This document shows, in pieces, positions 7,296 through 13,598 of a stretch of 13,598 nucleotides of DNA (position 1 is its first letter; every line of letters begins with the position of its first letter). The notes under the pieces are model-generated. The model did no database searches. It saw nothing but the letters and a program-made list of their open reading frames with translations, and was not told where the DNA came from. The DNA is taken from contig JAISRJ010000087.1 in the NCBI GenBank assembly GCA_031273705.1, forward strand, positions 1 to 13,598. The letters run 5' to 3'. The translations under genes and the position numbers were made by a program. The DNA is from Clostridiales bacterium (GTDB lineage Bacteria > Bacillota > Clostridia > Lachnospirales > WQUN01).

Positions 7296-8729
7296 ATGTT
7301 AGATTCTGTGCTTTTGACTATTGAGAAACATAAAATGCTATCCAAAGACGATTCCGTGCTGCTCGGTTTGTCAGGCGGTGCGGATTCTGTGCTGCTTTTT
7401 CATATACTGCTTGCTTTAAGGGATAAACTTGGGATAAAGCTTTGCGCCGCGCATATTAATCATTGCCTGCGTGGGAGAGATTCCGAGGCGGATGAATTAT
7501 TTTGCAAGCAACTGTGCGAAAAAAACGGTATATGCTTAAAGGTTTTTAACGCGCGGGTTAAAGAGCTTGCCAATAAACGAGGCATGGGGCTGGAAGAGGC
7601 GGGTCGCGCCGTGCGCTATGAATGTTTTGAAAAAGCGTCGAAAGAATTTGGATCAAATAAAATCGCTCTGGCACATAATAAAAATGACAATGCCGAAACT
7701 ATTTTAATGCGTATGTGCCGCGGGACGGGGCTGACGGGTTTGCGCGGCATACCCGCCATAAGGGGAGATATTATTCGACCATTGATTGAAACAGAGCGTC
7801 ATGAAATTGAACGCTATCTGTCGGAGAATAATATTTCTTACCGCACGGATAACTCGAACTCCTCCGATGAGTTTTTGCGCAATCGCGTTAGAATGCTATT
7901 GCCTTTTATGGAGACGGCAATAGGGGGTGTCAACCTGGTGGAAAAGCTATGGCAAACCAGTCGAATTTGCGAAGCGGAGGACGATTTTTTAATAAAATTT
8001 ACAGATGAGGCTTTTAAACTCTGCCTCCTCAACCGGCGGCAAGATTGTCTTAGTTTGAATATTGATGAATTGAAACGCCTTAACCCCGCGATTTGTTTGC
8101 GAGTAATCCGTCAGGCTTTAGAAAATTGGTCATTGACCGACATAACCCAAAAGCATGTTATGGCAATTTCTCGTTTGCTGAATTCACGTAGCGGTAAGTC
8201 GATAAAATTATTTGACATTGTAATCGAACGCAGTTTTAACCGGCTGCGGTTTTCACCGGCGGCAAAATATAATTTAAAGCCGGGCTTTTGCTATAATATA
8301 CCGCTGAATGAGCTTGTGTTTATTCCAGAGCTGAACAGATATTTTTATTTATCCGAACAGTCGCCTGTAGGAGCGATTATTGATAATCCGCTTAAAAAAT
8401 CAGAAATTGTCTGTACAAAATCCTTCATTTATCATAAAATGAAAGACGTACAAATACGCAGCCGCAAAATGGGGGTCACTATAAACATAAGGCATATTGG
8501 GCATGTAAAACTAAAGGATTATTTTGTTAATAACAAAATTCCCAAGTATGAGCGGGACGAAATTGGATTACTTACCTGCGGTTCGGAAGTAGTGTGGATA
8601 ATGGATAAAAAATCTATAGTCCACGCGGATTACGAACCGGACAGCGGGTTACGGCAGATTCATATATTTGTTTGGGAGGACTACAGTGAGAGAGGTTATC
8701 AGGACGCTGATTTCCGCGAAAGAGATTGA
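7296..8729 (+). CDS. tilS: tRNA(Ile)-lysidine synthase
   Basis: TilS uses ATP and lysine to convert C34 of the CAU-anticodon tRNA-Ile to lysidine, so that it reads AUA and not AUG. The 477-residue protein has the PP-loop SGGADS at 26-31, HINHCLRG near 53-60, AHNKNDNAET near 127 and RGTGLTGLRGI in the ATP-pyrophosphatase domain. It has the NRVR motif near 190, a middle helical region, and the C-terminal TilS domain with KLKDYFVNNKIPKYERD near 407-423. The ATG at 7296 follows AGAGGA. The last 14 codons overlap hpt by 44 bases in another frame. This is the first gene of an operon with hpt and the galactosidase. All key motifs are present; the length is normal for the family. Confidence 0.96.
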   Translation: MLDSVLLTIEKHKMLSKDDSVLLGLSGGADSVLLFHILLALRDKLGIKLCAAHINHCLRGRDSEADELFCKQLCEKNGICLKVFNARVKELANKRGMGLEEAGRAVRYECFEKASKEFGSNKIALAHNKNDNAETILMRMCRGTGLTGLRGIPAIRGDIIRPLIETERHEIERYLSENNISYRTDNSNSSDEFLRNRVRMLLPFMETAIGGVNLVEKLWQTSRICEAEDDFLIKFTDEAFKLCLLNRRQDCLSLNIDELKRLNPAICLRVIRQALENWSLTDITQKHVMAISRLLNSRSGKSIKLFDIVIERSFNRLRFSPAAKYNLKPGFCYNIPLNELVFIPELNRYFYLSEQSPVGAIIDNPLKKSEIVCTKSFIYHKMKDVQIRSRKMGVTINIRHIGHVKLKDYFVNNKIPKYERDEIGLLTCGSEVVWIMDKKSIVHADYEPDSGLRQIHIFVWEDYSERGYQDADFRERD

Positions 8730-9255
8730 ATTAAAGGTAAAGGAAATAGCGGGATTGATTACCCGTGATTATGAAAAACTACTGGGCTTTAATGAGTCGG
8801 AGCAGCCTGACGGTATGACAAAACTTATACTGGTTTGTATTTTGAAAGGCGGCGTAATGTTTATGGTGGATCTTGCCCGCCAGATTCCGCTGCCCGTGGC
8901 GTTTGAGTTTATGGACATTTCCAGCTATGGTATGAATTCTGTATCAAGCGGGATTGTCAAGATTGAAAGGGATTTGGATGCGGCTATAACCGACCAGCAC
9001 GTAATTTTGATGGAAGATATTATAGACACTGGGCACACGCTAAATCATTTGAAGAATCATTTGATGGCACAGCATCCGGCAAGTCTTAAAATCTGTGCCT
9101 TGCTGGATAAACAAACCCGTCGTGAAGTCGATATAAACGCGGATTATATAGGTTTTGTCATTCCGGATTATTTTGTTGTGGGCTATGGGTTGGATTACGC
9201 GCAGCGTCATCGAAATCTCCCGTATGTCGGCATTTTAGAATTTAAGGAGGATTAG
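8686..9255 (+). CDS. hpt: Hypoxanthine phosphoribosyltransferase
   Basis: This purine salvage enzyme joins hypoxanthine or guanine to PRPP, giving IMP or GMP in the cytoplasm. The 189-residue protein has LKGG (53-56, pyrophosphate loop), the PRPP-binding motif EDIIDTGHT (110-118) and DYFVVGYGLDYAQRHRNLPYVG near the C-terminus, which binds the base and closes the site. I chose the GTG at 8686 because GGAGG lies 6 bases upstream; an ATG at 8668 in the same frame would place that site inside the gene. The start lies inside the end of tilS, a close coupling often seen for tilS-hpt in Bacillota. The stop TAG (9253-9255) lies 5 bases before the next start, and the ribosome site of the next gene sits in the last codons of hpt. 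Confidence 0.96.
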   Translation: MREVIRTLISAKEIELKVKEIAGLITRDYEKLLGFNESEQPDGMTKLILVCILKGGVMFMVDLARQIPLPVAFEFMDISSYGMNSVSSGIVKIERDLDAAITDQHVILMEDIIDTGHTLNHLKNHLMAQHPASLKICALLDKQTRREVDINADYIGFVIPDYFVVGYGLDYAQRHRNLPYVGILEFKED

Positions 9256-9260
9256 CGATA

Positions 9261-11258
9261 TTGTGCGAATTTATATGGAAGAAACGTCTGCTGCACGGCG
9301 GGGATTACAATCCTGATCAGTGGTTGAACCGCCCGGATATTTTGGCGGAAGATATTCGGCTTATGAAAGCCGCCGAAGTTAATTGTGTTTCGTTGGGTAT
9401 ATTCGCGTGGGCGGCGTTGGAGCCGGAGGAAGGTAAGTTTAACTTTGGATGGCTGCGCGACATAATTGACGACTTGTATGACAACGGTATTTATACAATC
9501 CTCGCCACGCCCAGCGGTGCCAGGCCGTTGTGGTTGGCTCATAAATATGGGGAAGTTCTACGGGTAAGCAAAGATTTAACGCGCGATCGTCCCGGCGAAA
9601 GGCATAATCACTGCTATACTTCGCCTGTGTATCGCGAGAAAGTGTATGAGATAAACAAACGGCTTGCGGCTGAGTTTTCACAAAATTCGGCTGTAATTCT
9701 CTGGCATATCTCCAACGAGTTCGGCGGAGAATGTTATTGCCCGTTGTGTCAGTCCGCATTTCGCGACTGGCTAAAACAAGAGTATAAAACCCTACATAAT
9801 CTTAATCAGCAATGGTGGACCACGTTTTGGAGTCATACATATACCGATTGGAATCAGGTAGAGGCGCCTGTTCCGACCGGGGAAACGGGGACTCACGGTC
9901 TTAATCTGGCTTGGAAACGTTTTGTAACACATCAAACCGTGGATTTTTGCGCTTGGGAAAAGAGAGCCTTGGAAGACGGCGGTTCTACGCTGCCTGTTAC
10001 TACTAATCTAATGGGGTTTTACGATGGGTTGAATTATTTTAAGTTCAAAGATGTTTTGGATGTAGTAAGCTGGGATAGTTATCCGCGCTGGCATAGAGAC
10101 GACGATGTGGATCTGGCTGTTCATACCGCCGCGGCTCATGATAAAATGCGTACTATAAAGAAGCGGAATTTCTTGCTTATGGAAAGCACGCCCAGCATGA
10201 CGAATTGGATGCCTGTTTCCAAAAATAAACGCCCCGGAATGCACATGCTGTCGTCGATTCAGTCACTTGCCCATGGAGCGGATTCCGTTATGTATTTTCA
10301 ATGGCGTAAAAGTCGCGGCTCTTGTGAAAAATTCCACGGAGCTGTTATCGGTCATGATGGAACCGGCAATACACGGGTGTTTAAAGATGTCGCCGAACTG
10401 GGTCAACGGCTGATTGGGCTTACAGGGCTTGCGGAAAAGGAAATAGAATCCCGGGTAGCGATTATTCATGATATAGAAAACCAATGGGCGATAGAAAATT
10501 GTGCCGGACCCAGAAACGCGGGTCTGCATTATACCGAAACAGTAATCTCTCATTACAAACCCTTTTGGGAAATGGGCATATCGGTAGATCTGCCGGATAT
10601 GGAGTGTGATTTTTCGCAATATAAGCTGGTAATTGCGCCCATGTTGTATATGTACAGAGGGGATATTCTGAATAAGCTGCGACGCTTCACCGAAAGCGGC
10701 GGGATATTGGTCGGTACATATATGAGCGGAATAGCTGACGAGAATGATCTGTGCTTTGAAAGCGCTTCGCCTTACGGCATGGTGGATGTATTCGGGGTAG
10801 AGTCGTATGAGATAGACGCGCTTTATGACGACGACTTTTATGAAACGAAATTATTTGGTATCGACGGCAAACTGACGGAACTCGCGCAGATTATAAAGCC
10901 GCTGACCGCGAAGGTTTTGGCCGAGTATAAGAGCGATTTTAATAACTCGGAGCCTGTGCTTACATATAATGAATTTGGGGCGGGCAAGGCTTATTATATA
11001 GCCGCGAGGCTGGATGAGAATTTATTGCGCGCCTTATATTCTAAAATGGTGGAACAAATCGGATTGGCAAGGGCAGTAGAGGCTTCTCTGCCCGCGGGTG
11101 TGACAGCTGCCAGGCGAGGGGATATAATTATTTTGCAGAATTTCAATTTCGACACGGTGCGTATAACCCTTCCAAAGCTGACCGATACCGAGACGGATGA
11201 AGAATTGCAAGGCATGTGTATATTAAAACCCTATGAAGTAAGATTCCTGCGCAATTAA
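9261..11258 (+). CDS. Glycoside hydrolase family 42 beta-galactosidase
   Basis: Family 42 enzymes remove terminal beta-galactose from short oligosaccharides or plant-derived galactans. This 665-residue protein has the family N-terminus HGGDYNPDQW (12-21), the acid/base Glu153 in WHISNEFGG and the nucleophile Glu308 in LLMESTPS. Cys118, Cys158, Cys160 and Cys163 match the four-cysteine zinc site of many family members. The TIM barrel is followed by the trimer-type domain (about 390-590) and a small C-terminal beta domain. There is no signal peptide, so it probably acts in the cytoplasm on imported sugars. The start is TTG at 9261, with AAGGAGG (9244-9250) 10 bases upstream inside the end of hpt; no in-frame ATG is near. 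No sugar transporter or regulator is adjacent, which is unusual for this family, so its real substrate is open. Confidence 0.95.
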   Translation: MCEFIWKKRLLHGGDYNPDQWLNRPDILAEDIRLMKAAEVNCVSLGIFAWAALEPEEGKFNFGWLRDIIDDLYDNGIYTILATPSGARPLWLAHKYGEVLRVSKDLTRDRPGERHNHCYTSPVYREKVYEINKRLAAEFSQNSAVILWHISNEFGGECYCPLCQSAFRDWLKQEYKTLHNLNQQWWTTFWSHTYTDWNQVEAPVPTGETGTHGLNLAWKRFVTHQTVDFCAWEKRALEDGGSTLPVTTNLMGFYDGLNYFKFKDVLDVVSWDSYPRWHRDDDVDLAVHTAAAHDKMRTIKKRNFLLMESTPSMTNWMPVSKNKRPGMHMLSSIQSLAHGADSVMYFQWRKSRGSCEKFHGAVIGHDGTGNTRVFKDVAELGQRLIGLTGLAEKEIESRVAIIHDIENQWAIENCAGPRNAGLHYTETVISHYKPFWEMGISVDLPDMECDFSQYKLVIAPMLYMYRGDILNKLRRFTESGGILVGTYMSGIADENDLCFESASPYGMVDVFGVESYEIDALYDDDFYETKLFGIDGKLTELAQIIKPLTAKVLAEYKSDFNNSEPVLTYNEFGAGKAYYIAARLDENLLRALYSKMVEQIGLARAVEASLPAGVTAARRGDIIILQNFNFDTVRITLPKLTDTETDEELQGMCILKPYEVRFLRN

Positions 11259-11297
11259 ATAATAACCACCGGTCAAGCCGGTGGTTATTATTTAATT
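11253..11297. terminator. Shared bidirectional terminator hairpin
   Basis: A perfect 20-bp stem (11253-11272 with 11278-11297) closes a 5-base loop. It lies between the convergent galactosidase gene and the surface-protein gene. A T run follows on the plus strand, continuing to about 11300. The flanks are AT-rich and the core is CCACCGG/CCGGTGG. The stop codons of both genes (11256-11258 plus, 11292-11294 minus) are inside the stem arms. Confidence 0.93.
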
Positions 11298-13082
11298 TTT
11301 ATTCAATTTTACAGGCTTCTTCATTAACATTCTAAGAGTGATGGAACTTACCACTAAAACGGCTATCCAAAGGTAATGCGTATTGTCGGCGGCGGTTTGA
11401 GGCACTTCTTTATAAAATGGAGTCGGCGTAGCCGAGGGGTATTGAGGATATTCCGTCGGTGTACATTCCGTAACCGAGGTATCCAAGGCTTCATATCCGC
11501 CATACTCTTCAATATATGTATTGGTAAATGTGGCGTGAACATTATCCGAAAATTGTGTAACGCCGGCGGCATATTCAGAGTAAGCGAAATAGCCATATTC
11601 GCTGTAGTCTTTCTCTACAAATTCATAATATACGCCATCTCTTATCGGTACTGCCGGCGATGTCTCACCGTCGCGCAAGGCGTAAGAGGCAGAATAATTT
11701 CCGTTAAGATACAGGTCAATGGTATACAGTGTGTCTATATCGACATCCGGAGCGTTTTCGACTACCTTTGTAACATCGACAAACGCGGCATTTTCAATGT
11801 AATAGTTAGTAAATGTTATCAGCTCGTCAACGCCATCCACTATTACGCCTTTAGTCAGTTCGATTCCGGGGATATATCCTTCAGAAATATCTGTGGGTTC
11901 AATTATTTCGGCGACGCAATATGTATATCCGCTTGGAAGCCTGGGAAACTCGAAAGTATCTAAGGGCGACATGGTAATACGGAAATATTGATTGTTTACA
12001 ATAGAGTAGTTATCGGAAGCGGTGTAGGAGCCGGAGAAGTGAGGAAAGAGGGACGTTATATAATTGCAGTTGGGATCTCTTATTTCGACGTCGAAAGTAA
12101 CCTGGCGATCTGTTTCCGCGTCAGTACCTATGACAGATTTATAGACTTTAAAACTGCCCACGCCATTTCCGAGACCGTAATGATTATTAAATTCAAGGTT
12201 TATATTGTCTCCCGGTATGATATAGCCCTTGTATTCATACTGTGACGGAAATATGCCATAAGCTATGTAGTCGTCCTGCGTTACTATGTATCGAATACCC
12301 AGCGGGAGATCTTTAAACGTGCAGGCCACGCCGCCGCTCGTAAGAGTGACTTGAATAGGACTGGTAACGAATTCTTCTATTCCGCTTGTGGTTACAAACC
12401 TGACGGAATCTGTATACGCTTCCCCATTTTGCTCGAATTTAACGGTATATGTAAAACTCTTTGAAATATCCGAACTAAATCTATTAGAGAGTATAAGAGA
12501 GCCAAAATATTGATCGGAATATATTTGATTAAATTCGGCGTATGCGCTGTCGGAAGAGGGTATGTTACCAGAACTGCCGACGCTTTCGGTTTCATAACCC
12601 GGTTCGGCTATCGAACGCACTCGATACAACGCGCCAACCGGTACATTGTAAATAACGGCTTTTTGGTCACTTTTCAGAAATATCTGCCCATGAGAGGCGC
12701 TGTATGCCGGAATAAACATCCCTCTGGCGTCCAATGAATCATCGTGGTTATAAATTTCATACTCCAAGCTCATCCCCGCCATAGAGGGTATTTCTACCAT
12801 GTACTCAAAAGGTTTTGACTCTTGCTCGGCAGAAAGCTCGGTACCGTTGTAATTAAGAACATAATTGCATATGCTAAGGGTAGATAATTCCCCTATCTGC
12901 GTCGAGAGCGGCGTGGAATCAACGGTGGTATAATTACTATAGCCGACCTTATTGATGTAGATGCCAGTCCACGCATATGTACCTGTCATAATAGTAGAAA
13001 GGACAATTACGCATGTAACCGCTAAACACAACATTTTAAACGCCCACTTGTTACTGGATAACTTTTTGAGACTGCTGACCAT
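11292..13082 (-). CDS. Secreted multi-domain surface protein with Ig-like repeats and VPQTA tail
   Basis: This is a 596-residue cell-surface protein of unknown ligand. Residues 1-16 are basic and 17-33 hydrophobic, followed by TGTYAWT, like the export signals of TasA/SipW-type and related clostridial surface proteins. Four similar Ig-like modules follow (about 90-195, 205-300, 315-426, 438-521). Each opens with a strand such as SFTYTVKF or VTFDVEI, has a mid motif like LPLGIRYIV or LPSGYTYCV, and ends in FNNHY, FTNYY or FTNTY. This is the pattern of SpaA/Cna-B-like pilin domains, which can form Lys-Asn bonds. A Pro/Thr-rich spacer leads to VPQTA (560-564), a hydrophobic stretch (570-587) and a basic tail, like a sortase signal with Ala for Gly. 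The start is ATG 13082, with GGAGG 8 bases upstream; a longer frame to 13154 lacks support. No sortase gene is in the window. Confidence 0.85.
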   Translation of the reverse strand: MVSSLKKLSSNKWAFKMLCLAVTCVIVLSTIMTGTYAWTGIYINKVGYSNYTTVDSTPLSTQIGELSTLSICNYVLNYNGTELSAEQESKPFEYMVEIPSMAGMSLEYEIYNHDDSLDARGMFIPAYSASHGQIFLKSDQKAVIYNVPVGALYRVRSIAEPGYETESVGSSGNIPSSDSAYAEFNQIYSDQYFGSLILSNRFSSDISKSFTYTVKFEQNGEAYTDSVRFVTTSGIEEFVTSPIQVTLTSGGVACTFKDLPLGIRYIVTQDDYIAYGIFPSQYEYKGYIIPGDNINLEFNNHYGLGNGVGSFKVYKSVIGTDAETDRQVTFDVEIRDPNCNYITSLFPHFSGSYTASDNYSIVNNQYFRITMSPLDTFEFPRLPSGYTYCVAEIIEPTDISEGYIPGIELTKGVIVDGVDELITFTNYYIENAAFVDVTKVVENAPDVDIDTLYTIDLYLNGNYSASYALRDGETSPAVPIRDGVYYEFVEKDYSEYGYFAYSEYAAGVTQFSDNVHATFTNTYIEEYGGYEALDTSVTECTPTEYPQYPSATPTPFYKEVPQTAADNTHYLWIAVLVVSSITLRMLMKKPVKLNKN

Positions 13083-13249
13083 AGTTTTAACCTCCATAAC
13101 ATGATGTCCGTTGTGGTTCAGCACTAAAACAGCTAAATTAACAGAAAACGCCAAGTACTTGTAGTTTGCGCATGGCTCCGGATGCCAAAACGCGTAACAG
13201 AAAAGTGGAAATATACGTCTGTTTTGAACAATTCTGTTTTATTATATTA
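13083..13249 (-). other. Long 5' leader of the surface-protein gene
   Basis: The promoter at 13250-13278 leaves about 160 bases before the ATG at 13082. The stretch contains short inverted segments, such as GCAT/ATGC and CAAGTACTTG (about 13150-13190), that could fold. I compared it by eye with c-di-GMP types I and II, purine, SAM and preQ1 riboswitch signatures and recognised none. The GGAGG near 13095 is the ribosome site. Confidence 0.4.
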
Positions 13250-13278
13250 ATAATAACAACTTTGCGATTATTTGTCAA
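13250..13278 (-). promoter_or_regulatory. Promoter of the surface-protein gene
   Basis: On the minus strand a perfect TTGACA (13278-13273) and TATTAT (13255-13250) are separated by 17 bases. This is a near-consensus housekeeping promoter and predicts strong, mostly constant expression, unless the leader regulates it. Confidence 0.75.
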
Positions 13279-13350
13279 TATATTGTGAAGAAATTTTTGG
13301 ATTTTACCCTTTTATAATATATCTTGTCGAAAAATTTTGTTGCCAGGCGA

Positions 13351-13379
13351 TTGACGGCAAGTCATGGTTGTGTTAGAAT
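13351..13379 (+). promoter_or_regulatory. Promoter of tRNA-Val
   Basis: TTGACG (13351-13356) and TAGAAT (13374-13379) are 17 bases apart, and the tRNA begins about 20 bases after the expected start site. The spacing and location fit a strong stable-RNA promoter. Confidence 0.75.
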
Positions 13380-13404
13380 AACCTGGTTAGGCGAGAAGAT
13401 TTTT

Positions 13405-13477
13405 GGGAGCATAGCTCAGTTGGGAGAGCGCATGCCTTACAAGCATGATGTCACAGGTTCGAGCCCTGTTGTTCCCA
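13405..13477 (+). tRNA. tRNA-Val (anticodon UAC)
   Basis: All arms fold: acceptor GGGAGCA with TGTTCCC (one G-T pair), D stem GCTC/GAGC, anticodon stem CATGC/GCATG with loop CTTACAA and anticodon TAC at 13438-13440, and T stem ACAGG/CCTGT with loop TTCGAGC. The UAC anticodon reads Val GUN codons, mainly GUA. The CCA end is not encoded. The discriminator base A13477 is also the first base of the terminator stem. Confidence 0.97.
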
Positions 13478-13519
13478 TAATAAACGCCCGTAAATGTTGA
13501 ATTTACGGGCGTTTATTAT
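13477..13519 (+). terminator. Terminator after tRNA-Val
   Basis: A perfect 19-bp stem (13477-13495 with 13501-13519) has a GTTGA loop and a CGCCCG/CGGGCG core, with T-rich flanks. It begins at the last base of the tRNA. Being perfectly symmetric it could also act on the minus strand. Confidence 0.9.
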
Positions 13520-13532
13520 ATATATACATAAC

Positions 13533-13565
13533 AAAAGCCCGCAAACGTTGAATTTACAGGCTTTT
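13533..13565 (-). terminator. Terminator after the minus-strand tRNA
   Basis: A 13-bp stem (13533-13545 with 13553-13565) has two non-Watson-Crick positions. On the minus strand these are G-U pairs, on the plus strand C-A mismatches, so it folds better as minus-strand RNA, with TTTT at its 3' end. It lies 2 bases after the end of the minus-strand tRNA. Confidence 0.8.
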
Positions 13566-13567
13566 AA

Positions 13568-13598
13568 TTGCGGGGGCAGGATTCGAACCTACGACCTT
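13568..13598 (-). tRNA. tRNA 3' end, probably initiator tRNA-fMet (cut by window edge)
   Basis: On the minus strand, a T stem GTAGG/CCTGC with loop TTCGAAT is followed by CCCCGCAA, the 3' half of an acceptor stem plus discriminator. AAGGTCG before the T stem, and the CCCCGCAA end with A at position 72, match bacterial initiator tRNAs, in which position 1-72 is unpaired. The anticodon is outside the window, so the identity is not proven. No CCA is encoded. Confidence 0.8.

Noticed and set aside
11376..11963. 195-residue plus-strand open frame
   Set aside because: It lies wholly opposite the surface-protein gene, shows no family motif and has no ribosome site.
13083..13154. Longer start for the surface protein at 13154
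   Set aside because: The 24 extra residues have no ribosome site and are unlike an export signal start; GGAGG sits properly before the ATG at 13082.
13130..13200. c-di-GMP riboswitch in the surface-protein leader
   Set aside because: A GCAAAC and a CCGG segment recall type I, but the order and pairing of the conserved blocks are wrong.

Overview
The window looks like one end of a contig from an anaerobic, probably uncultivated member of the Clostridia (Bacillota). The evidence is a class B aspartate carbamoyltransferase pair (pyrB-pyrI), the adjacent tilS-hpt pair, strong AGGAGG-type ribosome binding sites, GTG and TTG starts, T-rich intrinsic terminators, and a surface protein with a Gram-positive sorting-like tail. 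The placement is an inference from gene content; no rRNA is present. The first 12 bases match the end of an Illumina sequencing adapter, so the left edge is artificial.

Layout. (1) 13-1335, plus: C-terminal part of polyphosphate kinase 1, cut by the left edge. (2) 1404-5483, minus: a very large zinc-ribbon protein with a long Pro/Gln/Asp-rich disordered region holding two tandem-repeat arrays, one transmembrane segment and a repeated-strand outer domain. (3) 5593-6938, minus: pyrI and pyrB, overlapping, in pyrimidine synthesis. (4) 6939-7295: AT-rich divergent intergenic region with an inverted repeat next to the pyrB ribosome site and a tilS promoter. (5) 7296-11258, plus: tilS, hpt and a family 42 beta-galactosidase, tightly packed as one operon. 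(6) 11253-11297: a 20-bp hairpin shared as terminator by two convergent genes, with both stop codons inside it. (7) 11292-13082, minus: a secreted, cell-surface protein of four Ig-like repeats with a VPQTA tail, read from a near-consensus promoter. (8) 13351-13598: promoter, tRNA-Val(UAC), two related hairpins, and the 3' end of a minus-strand tRNA, most likely initiator tRNA-fMet, cut by the right edge.

How the genes relate. Most are housekeeping genes: polyphosphate synthesis, pyrimidine synthesis, lysidine modification of tRNA-Ile and purine salvage. The beta-galactosidase sits where ftsH often follows tilS-hpt in Bacillota, which suggests local rearrangement. The two minus-strand proteins (2 and 7) are the least described parts. 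No CRISPR array, transposase, phage gene or toxin-antitoxin pair was seen. The best candidate for something undescribed is protein 2, whose combination of zinc ribbon, about 800 disordered residues, membrane anchor and outer sensor-like domain has no obvious assigned function.
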